DNA from: Sedimenticola sp.
Lineage (GTDB): Bacteria > Pseudomonadota > Gammaproteobacteria > Chromatiales > Chromatiaceae
Direction: 5' to 3'
DNA: 7,012 nucleotides
Assembly: GCA_027041035.1 (NCBI GenBank)
Contig: JALULB010000058.1
Coordinates: forward strand, 1-7,012
Shown: positions 1-7,012 of the stretch, piece by piece
Position numbering within the stretch: position 1 is the first letter of the stretch
Layout of the letters: each line of letters opens with the position of its first letter
Notes under the pieces: model-generated
What the model was told of the DNA's origin: nothing
Seen by the model: the letters and a program-made list of their open reading frames with translations, nothing else
The model's database searches: none
Translations under genes and position numbers: made by a program

Positions 1-624
1 GCGATCTACCTGTCCGAGTACGCCTCGCCGCGTTTTCGCGCGATTGCGAAGCCGACGTTGGAGGTGCTGGCCGGTATCCCGACCGTCGTCTACGGCTTCT
101 TCGCCGCGTTGACGGTCGCGCCGGCGATACGCGCGTTCGGCGAATCGCTGGGTCTGGAGGTCTCGTCCGAAAGCGCGCTGGCCGCCGGCATCGTCATGGG
201 GGTGATGATCATTCCGTTCATGTCGTCGCTGTCCGAGGATGTGATCAGCGCGGTGCCTCGGGCGATGCGCGACGGTTCGCTCGGCATGGGCGCGACGCGT
301 TCCGAGACCATTCGCCTGGTGTTGTTGCCGGCGGCGCTGCCGGGCATCGTCGGCGGCATCCTGCTCGCGGCATCGCGGGCCATCGGCGAAACCATGATCG
401 TCGTGATGGCGGCCGGCCTGACCGCCAATCTGACCCTGAACCCGCTGGAGGCGGTGACCACAGTGACGGTGCAGATCGTCACCCTGCTGACCGGCGACCA
501 GGAGTTCGACAGCGCAAAGACGCTCGCGGCCTTCGCGCTGGCCTTGATGTTGTTCATCACCACGTTGATTCTGAACGTGATCGCATTGCACGTGGTGCGT
601 AAGTACCGTGAGCAGTACGAGTGA
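1..624 (+). CDS. pstC: Phosphate ABC transporter permease PstC, 3' part (5' end outside window)
   Basis: PstC is one of the two inner-membrane permeases of the PstSCAB high-affinity phosphate importer; it pairs with PstA and is driven by PstB. The window holds the last 207 residues, open from base 1 to the TGA at 622-624. The visible part starts in the permease core (AIYLSEYASP), followed by EVLAGIPTVVYGFF and several hydrophobic segments. The ABC permease EAA-type cytoplasmic loop that contacts the ATPase appears as RDGSLGMGATRSETIRLVLLP. A conserved ASRAIGETM segment and a last membrane span (about LALMLFITTLILNVIAL) follow, with a basic tail RKYREQYE. The immediately following pstA and pstB confirm the call over PstA, which it resembles. 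The promoter, pstS and N-terminus would lie to the left and are not visible. Confidence 0.95.
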   Translation, partial: AIYLSEYASPRFRAIAKPTLEVLAGIPTVVYGFFAALTVAPAIRAFGESLGLEVSSESALAAGIVMGVMIIPFMSSLSEDVISAVPRAMRDGSLGMGATRSETIRLVLLPAALPGIVGGILLAASRAIGETMIVVMAAGLTANLTLNPLEAVTTVTVQIVTLLTGDQEFDSAKTLAAFALALMLFITTLILNVIALHVVRKYREQYE

Positions 625-638
625 CGGGAGTTACCGAC

Positions 639-1919
639 ATGACGAATACGGAGAAGGTCAAACGCGGCCTGGCGAAACGCTATCGCAAGGAACGTCGCTT
701 CCGCGCGATGGGGTTGATCGCGGTACTGCTGGGCTTCGCCTTTCTGATCGTGCTGTTGAGCGACATCACGATCAAGGCGCTGCCGGCCTTTCATCAGACC
801 TATCTGAAGCTGGATATCAACCTCGACCCAGAGGTGCTCGGTCTGGCACCCGGCAGGCCGCTGGACGAGAAAGCCATCCTGCACGCGGATTTTCGTTCCG
901 TGGTGCGGCGTTCAATGTACGCACTGTTCCCCGAGGTCAGAAAGCGTCGCGACAAGCGCAAGCTCGCGGCGCTGGTCAGTACCGGCGCGCAGTACCAGGT
1001 ACGCGACAGGCTGCTACGGGATCATGCGCTGCTCGGACAGACCTTTTCGATGTGGGTACTGGCCGATGATGATGTGGATACCTATCTGAATACCCGCTCC
1101 CTGCGCGATCTGAAGCAATCGGAACGGCGCCTGCGCGACAATCAGGTGGCTTGGTTGGAGAGGCTGAAGCAGGAGGGGCGTATTGATCGCCGCTTCAATT
1201 GGTTGTTCTTCAGCTCCGCTGACTCGCGTGAACCGGAACTGGCGGGGATTCTCGGCGCGGTTGTCGGTTCCTTCTATACACTGTTGGTAACCATTGGCCT
1301 GGCGTTTCCGTTGTCGTTGGCGGCGGCGGTCTATCTGGAGGAGTTCGCACCGAGGAACCGCTGGGTCGACTTCATCGAGGTCAACATCAACAACCTGGCG
1401 GCGGTGCCGTCCATCGTTTTCGGCCTGTTGGGCCTGGCGGTGTTCATCAACTTCTTCGGCGTGCCGCGGTCGTCGCCGCTGGTCGGCGGCATGGTGCTGG
1501 CGTTGATGACCCTGCCTACCATCATCATCGCCGCGCGCGCCGCGTTGAAGGCGGTGCCGCCGTCGATCCGCGAAGCCGCCCTCGGTCTCGGCGCGTCGCA
1601 TACCCAGATGGTCTTTCATCATGTCGTGCCGTTGGCGATGCCCGGGGTGCTGACCGGCACCATCATCGGCATGGCCCAGGCACTGGGCGAGACCGCGCCG
1701 TTGCTGATGATCGGCATGGTGGCGTTCATCGTCGACATCCCGCAAGGCTTTACCGATTCGGCCACCGTGCTGCCGGTACAGATCTACCTGTGGGCGGACA
1801 GCCCCGAGCGTGCCTTCGTTGCCAAGACCTCGGCCGCGATCCTGGTGTTATTGGGTTTCCTGGTGCTGATGAACGGCATCGCGATCCTGTTGAGAAAACG
1901 ATTCGAAAGAAAATGGTGA
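639..1919 (+). CDS. pstA: Phosphate ABC transporter permease PstA with DUF3333-type N-terminal domain
   Basis: Second membrane permease of the Pst phosphate importer, 426 residues from the ATG at 639. That ATG is preferred because GGGAG (626-630) lies 8 nt upstream. An alternative GTG at 621 would overlap the pstC stop as GTGA and add six residues. A first membrane span (about residues 24-43) is followed by a charged, mostly non-hydrophobic stretch (about 44-195), matching the DUF3333 extension of the long PstA class; E. coli PstA is about 296 residues. The permease domain (about 200-420) carries [19 protein letters not shown], the EAA loop [21 protein letters not shown] (311-331), and [12 protein letters not shown] (345-356). 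The tail is basic (RKRFERKW). It is co-transcribed with pstC and pstB, with almost no gaps. The extended domain probably faces the periplasm; that is inferred from the single preceding span. Confidence 0.95.
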   Translation: MTNTEKVKRGLAKRYRKERRFRAMGLIAVLLGFAFLIVLLSDITIKALPAFHQTYLKLDINLDPEVLGLAPGRPLDEKAILHADFRSVVRRSMYALFPEVRKRRDKRKLAALVSTGAQYQVRDRLLRDHALLGQTFSMWVLADDDVDTYLNTRSLRDLKQSERRLRDNQVAWLERLKQEGRIDRRFNWLFFSSADSREPELAGILGAVVGSFYTLLVTIGLAFPLSLAAAVYLEEFAPRNRWVDFIEVNINNLAAVPSIVFGLLGLAVFINFFGVPRSSPLVGGMVLALMTLPTIIIAARAALKAVPPSIREAALGLGASHTQMVFHHVVPLAMPGVLTGTIIGMAQALGETAPLLMIGMVAFIVDIPQGFTDSATVLPVQIYLWADSPERAFVAKTSAAILVLLGFLVLMNGIAILLRKRFERKW

Positions 1920-1924
1920 GAGCA

Positions 1925-2817
<893 letters not shown>

Positions 2818-2833
<16 letters not shown>

Positions 2834-2862
2834 GGGGTCATCGAGCGTTATTCAATCGCCCG
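2818..2862. repeat. Imperfect inverted repeat spanning the convergent ends of pstB and the TIR gene
   Basis: The left arm 2818-2832 (CGGGCGGATTGGATA) pairs with the right arm 2849-2862 (TATTCAATCGCCCG). The pairing needs only one bulged G (2824) and one G-U wobble; the loop is 2833-2848. Both stop codons fall in the structure: pstB TAG at 2831-2833 and the TIR TAA at 2848-2850. It could act as a bidirectional transcription end or mRNA-stabilising hairpin for the converging transcripts. No T-run follows on either side, so it is not a standard intrinsic terminator. The function is inferred; the pairing itself is read directly from the sequence. Confidence 0.5.
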
Positions 2863-3225
2863 CGCTATTGCCTCGGGTTCGAACGCGACCACATCCTTGT
2901 CACGGATCTTGTCCGGGAGGCCGCCTTGAGTGTCTGGAATCCGAGCAGGGACAACCTTTTTATGATGGCTTTTCGCGAATTGGATCTCGTAGTCGACACC
3001 GTTGCTATTATGGGTATCATTCCCAACCAGGACAAGAATCGTGGATGCACCGCGAATCTTGGGTCCAAGGTGATTCTTTATGGCCTTGTTTCCACCCTGT
3101 CTGACATCCTCTGATTCGCCAGTAATAGTAATATCGTCTCCCAGCCGTCCGTCTTTGACCAATTCTTCAATGCGCTCCTTCCAAGGTTTATCTTCGTACT
3201 TGTAACTAATGAATACGGACCTCAT
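2848..3225 (-). CDS. Stand-alone TIR-like (ThsB/MTH538-type, DUF1863) protein
   Basis: A 125-residue, single-domain soluble protein with the flavodoxin-like TIR fold pattern. It begins with MRSVFISYKYEDKPWKERI (strand A and first helix), continues with the central strand STILVLVGNDTHNSNGVDYE (61-80), and then IQFAKSHHKKVVPARIP. The glutamate at 80 in VDYEIQFA occupies the position where ThsB-like TIR proteins have W-x-x-W-E-I and where catalytic TIR enzymes place their glutamate. Family members such as Thoeris ThsB make NAD-derived signal molecules after phage infection; enzymatic activity here is inference. The start is firm: GGAGG (3230-3234 on the - strand) lies 4 nt before the ATG. GC is about 49% by hand count against about 60-65% in neighbours, which suggests transfer. 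No ThsA, nuclease or membrane effector partner is adjacent. It follows phoR on the same strand after 235 bp and probably has its own transcription signals. Confidence 0.85.
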   Translation of the reverse strand: MRSVFISYKYEDKPWKERIEELVKDGRLGDDITITGESEDVRQGGNKAIKNHLGPKIRGASTILVLVGNDTHNSNGVDYEIQFAKSHHKKVVPARIPDTQGGLPDKIRDKDVVAFEPEAIARAIE

Positions 3226-3317
3226 GGTTCCTCCAAAGTAAAATAAAGACGATGGATATATTCCACCGATGGCCTTGTTTTCACGGGCATTTCACCTATA
3301 TTGGGTCTTTCGTTCAT
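3222..3317 (-). CDS. Possible 31-residue leader ORF overlapping the TIR start (ATGA)
   Basis: An open frame in the AT-rich leader of the TIR gene runs from the ATG at 3317 to the TGA at 3222-3224. The encoded peptide starts MNERPNIGEM and ends FTLEEP. Its stop overlaps the TIR start codon as ATGA, and its last codons contain the GGAGG ribosome site of the TIR gene, an arrangement typical of translational coupling. A second in-frame ATG at 3290 gives a 22-residue version preceded by AGGTGA (about 3292-3297), a better ribosome site than anything before the first ATG. There is an in-frame TGA two codons upstream of the first ATG. No known family is recognised. It may be a regulatory leader peptide, or a chance frame within a conserved non-coding leader. 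Confidence 0.4.
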   Translation of the reverse strand: MNERPNIGEMPVKTRPSVEYIHRLYFTLEEP

Positions 3318-3460
3318 ATTTCAAGGTTGAAAAGTGTTCCAAACGTTTTTTCTCTCTGGAGCTGGTGATGTGACGAATACTGATATACTCGCCTGAGGGA
3401 TGTAAAATAATCTGACACTCGTTCCCACGGAAGCCCGGAACCTGCTATCGATTTACTCCA
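3226..3460 (-). promoter_or_regulatory. AT-rich intergenic leader between phoR and the TIR gene, with tentative promoter
   Basis: This 235-bp gap has only about 40% GC over 3226-3420 by hand count. On the - strand, TTGAAA (3319-3324) and TATAGG (3295-3300) with an 18-bp spacer form a weak sigma70-like promoter. It would place the RNA start near 3288 and the TIR start about 60 nt downstream. The perfect palindrome TTTCAAGGTTGAAA (3319-3332) covers the -35 hexamer and could be an operator. CGATGG occurs twice (3250-3255 and 3267-3272) around TGGATATATTCCA. The phoR-proximal part (3335-3460) shows no gene and no convincing terminator. If the 31-codon leader frame is translated from its first ATG, transcription must start further upstream than this candidate. 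Confidence 0.3.
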
Positions 3461-4789
3461 TCACGAAGAGGCCGACGCGCTCTCCTTATCGATCGGCTCA
3501 CCGGTGACGACAACCCGCGAGGAAGGCAGCAGGAACCCAAAGGTACTCCCTTCCCCTATCTCGCTGCTGATCTCCAGCCGGCTGCCGTGGGCTTCCAGGA
3601 TGTGCTTGCACAGTGCCAGACCCAGGCCGGTGCCCTTGCTTCCGGGTTGTTTTTCGCCGCGATAGAAGCGTTCGGTCAGGCGCGGGATCTGGTTCGCGGG
3701 GATGCCTGGGCCCTGGTCCTCGATGGTGAAGCGCGCGCCCTTGTCGGTGCGGTACCAACTGATATGGATGGGTGTGCCGGGCGGGGTGTGGCGCACGGCG
3801 TTGGTCAGCAAGTTGCCGAACAGCATGCGCATCTGTCCGGCGTTGGCGGTGACGGCGAGTTGCTCGTCGATGTCGGCGCTGATGGGGTGTGCGTCCTGGT
3901 CCAGTCTGAGGGTGTCGGCGATGAGTTCGTCGAGCAGGGCGGCGATGTCGATAAGCTCGCCGTCGCTGGGCTGGGTGCTATTTTCTTCGGCGCGGGCGAG
4001 GGCGAGCATGTCCTCGATCAGCCGGTTCATGCGTTGCGCCTGCTGGTACATCTGTTCGAAGGGTGGTTGGAAGTCCTCCGGCAGTTCTTCCCGGCGTGTC
4101 TCGATGGCTTCGAGGTAGCCCTGGATGATGGCCAGCGGGGTCTTCAGTTCATGCGAGGCGTTGGCGATGAAGTCCTTGCGCAGGCTGTCCAGACGGAGCT
4201 GTTCGCTGATGTCGCGCGCGATCAGCAGGGACTCCTGGTCGCCGAACTTGACCCGCTTGACGCTCAGCGTGCGGTGTGGGTCGATCGGCGAGGGGATGTC
4301 GATGGTGTGGCGTTCCGATGCGTTGAGCAGTTCGACGAAGCGCGGCGTGCGAATCAGCTGATCGATGCGCTTGCCGGTATCGCGTCGTGGATCCAGGCCG
4401 AGATCGTCGACGGCGGGTTGGTTGACCCATTCGACCTCGTCGCGGCGGTTGAGCAGGACGGTGGCGTCGGGTATCGCCTCGGTCGATCGGCGGAAGCGTT
4501 TGATGATGTTGCGCAGGCGTTTCTTGCGCTTCTTGTTGCTTCTCTGTAGCTCGTAGATGCGGTTGAACACCGGTTGCCAGTAGCTGTCGGTGTTTGGCAT
4601 GTTCTTCAGTTTCGGATTGGCCAGCCAGCGATCCAGCGCGATCAGGTAGTGCAGGTTCCACAGCAGGAAGGCGAGCAGGCCGATGGATGCGCCGAGCCGC
4701 GGGTAACCCAACAGCCAACCGGGCAACGCGCCGACGCCGATGGCGAGCAGGGTATATCGAATGAGCCGCGACCAGGTGAGCTGTTGCAT
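3461..4789 (-). CDS. phoR: Phosphate regulon sensor histidine kinase PhoR
   Basis: Inner-membrane sensor kinase that phosphorylates PhoB when the Pst/PhoU complex reports low phosphate, and reverses it when phosphate is plentiful. It has 442 residues, near the family's usual 430-450. Two N-terminal membrane spans (about 10-28 and 32-52) are joined by a very short turn, so there is almost no periplasmic sensor, as expected for PhoR. A basic linker (KKRKKRLRNIIKRFRR) leads to a PAS domain (about 100-195). The dimerisation/phosphoacceptor helix has NASHELKTPL with histidine 213. The ATPase domain has the N box LFGNLLTNAVRHT (323-335), G1 DQGPGI (358-363), RFYRGE (374-379) and G2 GTGLGLAL (386-393), so all catalytic motifs are intact. 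It starts 8 nt after the phoB stop; no strong ribosome site is seen, consistent with coupled translation. Confidence 0.96.
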   Translation of the reverse strand: MQQLTWSRLIRYTLLAIGVGALPGWLLGYPRLGASIGLLAFLLWNLHYLIALDRWLANPKLKNMPNTDSYWQPVFNRIYELQRSNKKRKKRLRNIIKRFRRSTEAIPDATVLLNRRDEVEWVNQPAVDDLGLDPRRDTGKRIDQLIRTPRFVELLNASERHTIDIPSPIDPHRTLSVKRVKFGDQESLLIARDISEQLRLDSLRKDFIANASHELKTPLAIIQGYLEAIETRREELPEDFQPPFEQMYQQAQRMNRLIEDMLALARAEENSTQPSDGELIDIAALLDELIADTLRLDQDAHPISADIDEQLAVTANAGQMRMLFGNLLTNAVRHTPPGTPIHISWYRTDKGARFTIEDQGPGIPANQIPRLTERFYRGEKQPGSKGTGLGLALCKHILEAHGSRLEISSEIGEGSTFGFLLPSSRVVVTGEPIDKESASASS

Positions 4790-4797
4790 CCCGGTGT

Positions 4798-5481
4798 TCA
4801 GGCATCGCCAAAGCGATAGCCGGCGCCGCGCACGGTGTGTATCAGTTTGTCCTGGCCACCGGGCTTGAGCGCCTTGCGCAGGCGCAGGATGTGCACGTCC
4901 ACGGTGCGTTCCTCGATATAGACGTTACCTCCCCAAACCCGGTCCAGCAGTTGTTCGCGGGAGTAGACGCGGTTCTTGTGGCCGAGGAAGAATTGCAGCA
5001 GTTTGTATTCCGTCGGGCCGAGTTCGATCGGCTGTTCGCCGCAACTGACCTTGTGCTGTTGTGGGTCGAGGCGCAGCGGGCCGTGTTCCAGCACGCCATT
5101 GTTGTCGTCGGCGCCGGCGCGCCGCAGCAGGGCGCGGATGCGTGCTTTCAGTTCCGCGGTGGAGAAGGGCTTCGGCAGGAAGTCGTCGGCGCCGCTGTCG
5201 AGGCCGCGTATGCGGTCGTGTTCCTCGCCGCGCGCGGTCAGCATGATGACCGGCAGTTGCTTGAAGCGCTCGTGCTTACGCAGGTCACTCAGGAAGTCGA
5301 TGCCGCTGATCTCGGGCATCATCCAGTCCAGCAGCACCAGGTCGGCTGGCTGGTCGTGGAGGATTCGCCTTGCCTCGCGCGGATCGCTGGCGGTGCTGAT
5401 ACGGTATTCGCCACGCAGGGCGAATTCGAGCATGCCGCGCAGATCGGCTTCGTCGTCGACGATCAGGATTCGCGGTTTCAT
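4798..5481 (-). CDS. phoB: Phosphate regulon response regulator PhoB
   Basis: OmpR/PhoB-type transcription regulator of 227 residues, the normal length. The receiver domain (1-120) has the acidic pair D9/D10 in ILIVDDE, phosphoacceptor D52 in LVLLDWMMP, T82 in IMLTAR and K104 in FLPKPF. The winged-helix DNA-binding domain (about 130-225) shows LGPTEYKLLQFFL, the recognition helix region ERTVDVHILRLRKAL (191-205) and the wing HTVRGAGYRFG. Phosphorylated by PhoR, it binds Pho boxes such as the one at 6255-6272, which precedes its own operon. It lies 9 bp after phoU and 8 bp before phoR. The order phoU-phoB-phoR on one strand and the DWMMP receiver motif favour PhoB over other family members. 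Confidence 0.96.
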   Translation of the reverse strand: MKPRILIVDDEADLRGMLEFALRGEYRISTASDPREARRILHDQPADLVLLDWMMPEISGIDFLSDLRKHERFKQLPVIMLTARGEEHDRIRGLDSGADDFLPKPFSTAELKARIRALLRRAGADDNNGVLEHGPLRLDPQQHKVSCGEQPIELGPTEYKLLQFFLGHKNRVYSREQLLDRVWGGNVYIEERTVDVHILRLRKALKPGGQDKLIHTVRGAGYRFGDA

Positions 5482-5490
5482 CGGCGCTGG

Positions 5491-6204
5491 CTATCTGGCG
5501 GCGTTTTCCAGGTTCTCGATGCTGGTATGGCGGATGTCCTTGCCCTTTACCAGGAAGATGACATATTCGCAAATGTTCTTTGCGTGGTCGCCGATGCGTT
5601 CCAGCGCGCGCACCGACCAGAGCACGTCGAAGATCTGCGAGAAGTTGCGCGGGTCTTCCATGACGAAGGTGGCGGTCTGGCGCATCAGGCCGCTGTAGAT
5701 GTCGTCGAGCTTTGCGTCGCGCTTGACGGTTTCGACCGCAGTTTCGGTGTCGAGTCGGGCGAAGGCGTCCAGGGCGTCGTGCAGCTGGCGCGCGGCGAGT
5801 TCGCCCATCTGCTGGACGGTGGCCAGCAGACTGTTCTCTATGGAGGCGCGGTCGTTGCCGTGGATGGTGATATGCGCGACCTTCTCGGCTTCGTCGCCGA
5901 TGCGTTCCAGGTCGGTGATGGTCTTGATGACGGCGATGATCATGCGCAGGTCGCTGGCCGCCGGTTGACGCTTGGCCAGGATGCGGGTGCATTCCTCGTC
6001 GATCTGGACCTCCAGGCGGTTGACCTGGTGGTCGCGGCGGATCACGTTGTCGGCGGTTTCCGTGTCCCGGGAAAGGAAGGCGTCGACGGCGTGGTTGACC
6101 TGCTCTTCGACCAGTCCGCCCATCGCCATGACATTGCTGCGCAGGTCTTCCAGCTCTTCGTTGAAGACGTGCGAGATGTGCTTGCCGAGTCTGTTGTCGT
6201 CCAT
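5491..6204 (-). CDS. phoU: Phosphate signalling protein PhoU
   Basis: Cytoplasmic helical regulator that couples the Pst transporter to PhoR and damps phosphate uptake and Pho signalling when phosphate is sufficient. It has 237 residues, the typical length, and two repeated three-helix PhoU halves. Each half carries the metal-binding E/D-xxxD-type helix: AVIKTITDLERIGDEAEKVA in the first and VLWSVRALERIGDHAKNICE in the second. The N-terminus HISHVFNEELEDLRSNVMAMGG is characteristic. It is the first gene of the phoU-phoB-phoR operon. The ATG at 6204 is preceded by GGGG (6211-6214) at 6 nt, a modest ribosome site. A Pho box sits upstream. In enterobacteria phoU ends the pst operon; here it has been placed with the two-component pair on the opposite strand. 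Confidence 0.96.
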   Translation of the reverse strand: MDDNRLGKHISHVFNEELEDLRSNVMAMGGLVEEQVNHAVDAFLSRDTETADNVIRRDHQVNRLEVQIDEECTRILAKRQPAASDLRMIIAVIKTITDLERIGDEAEKVAHITIHGNDRASIENSLLATVQQMGELAARQLHDALDAFARLDTETAVETVKRDAKLDDIYSGLMRQTATFVMEDPRNFSQIFDVLWSVRALERIGDHAKNICEYVIFLVKGKDIRHTSIENLENAAR

Positions 6205-6238
6205 TGTGCGCCCCGAATGCTTTGGTTGTCTCCGCGAC

Positions 6239-6272
6239 AGGATAACGGCCTTGTGTGACAGCGCGATGACAG
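6239..6272 (-). promoter_or_regulatory. Pho box and -10 element driving phoU-phoB-phoR
   Basis: On the - strand, CTGTCATCGCGCTGTCAC (6272 to 6255) is two 7-bp direct repeats, CTGTCAT and CTGTCAC, separated by 4 bp. This matches the classical PhoB-binding Pho box design. Ten bases downstream is TATCCT (6244 to 6239), a 4/6 match to the -10 hexamer, at the spacing seen when PhoB replaces the -35 contact. The predicted RNA start is near 6232, about 28 nt before the phoU ATG. The box lies 7 bp past the nadA stop codon. PhoB control of this operon is inferred from the motif. Confidence 0.8.
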
Positions 6273-6279
6273 GCGTGCG

Positions 6280-7012
6280 TTAGCTGGCGTGCGTTTTCGA
6301 AAAATCCAGCATGCGCTGGATGGGCGTGACGGCCTTCCGGCGGACGGCTTCGTCGATGTGGATCTCGTTGCCGCCGCTCAGCAATACCTGCTCCAGGTTC
6401 TGCAAGGCGTTCATCGCCATCCACGGGCAATGCGCGCAACTCTCGCAGGTGGCGCCTTCGCCGGCAGTCGGCGCGGCGATGAGTTTCTTGTCCGGCGCGA
6501 GCTGCTTCATCTTCCAGAAGATGCCTTCGTCGGTGGCGACGATGAATTCGGGGTTGTCCATGCTCGCCACCGCGTTGATCAGCGCGGTGGTGGAGCCGAT
6601 GACATCGGCCTGTTCGACGATCTCGTCGGGGGATTCGGGGTGCACCAGCACGGCGGCATCCGGATGCAGGCGCCGCAGCCGTTCCAGCGCGACCGATTTG
6701 AACTCCTCGTGCACCACGCAGGCGCCCTGCCACAACAGAATGTCGACGCCGGTGACCTGCTGGATATAGTGGCCGAGGTGTTTGTCCGGCGCCCACAGCA
6801 CTTTCTTGCCCTGTTCGTGCAGGTGCTTGACGATCGGCAGGGCGATGCTGGAGGTGACCATCCAGTCGGCGCGGGCCTTGACCTCGGCGCTGGTGTTGGC
6901 GTAGACCACGACGGCGTGATCCGGGTGGGCGTCACAGAAGGCGCCGAAGGCGTCGGCCGGACAGCCTTCGTCGAGCGAGCAGGTGGCCTTCAGGTCGGGC
7001 ATCAGCACGCGC
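6280..7012 (-). CDS. nadA: Quinolinate synthase NadA, C-terminal part (N-terminus outside window)
   Basis: NadA condenses iminoaspartate with dihydroxyacetone phosphate to quinolinate, the precursor of the NAD nicotinamide ring, using a [4Fe-4S] cluster. The window holds about 243 codons ending at the TAA (6280-6282); roughly 110 N-terminal residues of a protein of about 350 are missing. The apparent GTG at 7008 is the valine of the conserved internal [12 protein letters not shown] segment, not a start. The three cluster cysteines are recognisable: [11 protein letters not shown] near the left edge of the fragment, [11 protein letters not shown] in the middle, and [10 protein letters not shown] near the end. 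Other family segments are [30 protein letters not shown] and [14 protein letters not shown]. It is on the same strand as phoU, with a 75-bp gap and no terminator seen, so some read-through is possible. The enzyme appears intact over the visible part. Confidence 0.95.
   Translation of the reverse strand, partial: RVLMPDLKATCSLDEGCPADAFGAFCDAHPDHAVVVYANTSAEVKARADWMVTSSIALPIVKHLHEQGKKVLWAPDKHLGHYIQQVTGVDILLWQGACVVHEEFKSVALERLRRLHPDAAVLVHPESPDEIVEQADVIGSTTALINAVASMDNPEFIVATDEGIFWKMKQLAPDKKLIAAPTAGEGATCESCAHCPWMAMNALQNLEQVLLSGGNEIHIDEAVRRKAVTPIQRMLDFSKTHAS

Noticed and set aside
3381..3389. Extended -10 sequence TGATATACT on the + strand
   Set aside because: It has no -35 partner at suitable spacing and would read antisense into phoR; probably chance in AT-rich DNA.
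3401..3418. Pho-box-like TGTAAAATAATCTGACAC after phoR
   Set aside because: Only one half resembles CTGTCAC; the other half is poor at the required spacing, and no gene follows in the + direction.
3421..3441. Possible phoR terminator hairpin (GTTCC ... GGAAC)
   Set aside because: There are only five paired bases around an 11-nt loop and no adjacent T-run, so it is too weak to call.
3587..4549. 320-codon + strand frame opposite phoR
   Set aside because: Antisense shadow of phoR, whose kinase motifs are complete in the other direction.
4837..6258. Long open frame of 473 codons on the + strand opposite phoB and phoU
   Set aside because: It is antisense to two unmistakable genes with intact motifs. 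High GC at third codon positions suppresses stop codons on the opposite strand, and the translation has no recognisable domain.
5285..6796. 503-codon - strand frame crossing phoB, phoU and nadA
   Set aside because: It is a frame-shifted shadow of the three real genes, with Arg/Pro/His-rich composition and no motif.
6993..7008. GTG at 7008 as the nadA start
   Set aside because: It is the valine of the conserved internal [12 protein letters not shown] segment. The frame continues to the window edge and about 110 family residues would otherwise be missing.

Overview
The window is a bacterial chromosomal locus for phosphate uptake and phosphate sensing, interrupted by one small low-GC accessory unit. 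The organism is most likely a high-GC gammaproteobacterium. This rests on the PhoB/PhoR/PhoU protein types, a PstA with the long DUF3333-type N-terminal domain, a proteobacterial-style Pho box, and about 60-65% GC in the core genes. The genus cannot be fixed from the sequence alone; a Chromatiales-like lineage is only a guess.

Layout: on the + strand, the 3' part of pstC (1-624), pstA (639-1919) and pstB (1925-2833) form the end of a pst operon encoding the high-affinity phosphate ABC importer. On the - strand, reading right to left, are the 3' part of nadA (7012-6280), then phoU (6204-5491), phoB (5481-4798) and phoR (4789-3461). The last three are tightly packed as one operon. A well-formed Pho box (6255-6272) with a correctly spaced -10 element sits in the nadA-phoU gap, so the phoUBR operon is probably autoregulated by PhoB separately from pst. 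The two Pho-regulon operons converge on each other.

Between the converging pstB and phoR ends lies the accessory unit (about 2848-3460). It holds a 125-residue stand-alone TIR-like protein of the ThsB/MTH538 type (2848-3225, - strand). Upstream is an AT-rich leader (about 40% GC by hand count) carrying a 31-codon open frame whose stop overlaps the TIR start as ATGA. The TIR gene is about 49% GC by hand count, well below its neighbours, and no known Thoeris partner gene is visible. This unit is the part of the window most likely to be new: an orphan immune-type TIR gene with a possible coupled leader, parked between two housekeeping operons.

How the genes work together: PstC and PstA form the membrane channel and PstB powers it. 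PhoU links transporter state to PhoR, and PhoR phosphorylates PhoB when phosphate is scarce. PhoB then binds Pho boxes such as the one before phoU. NadA (quinolinate synthase) belongs to NAD biosynthesis and is a neighbour without an evident functional tie to phosphate. No tRNA, rRNA, CRISPR array, transposase or replication origin was seen.
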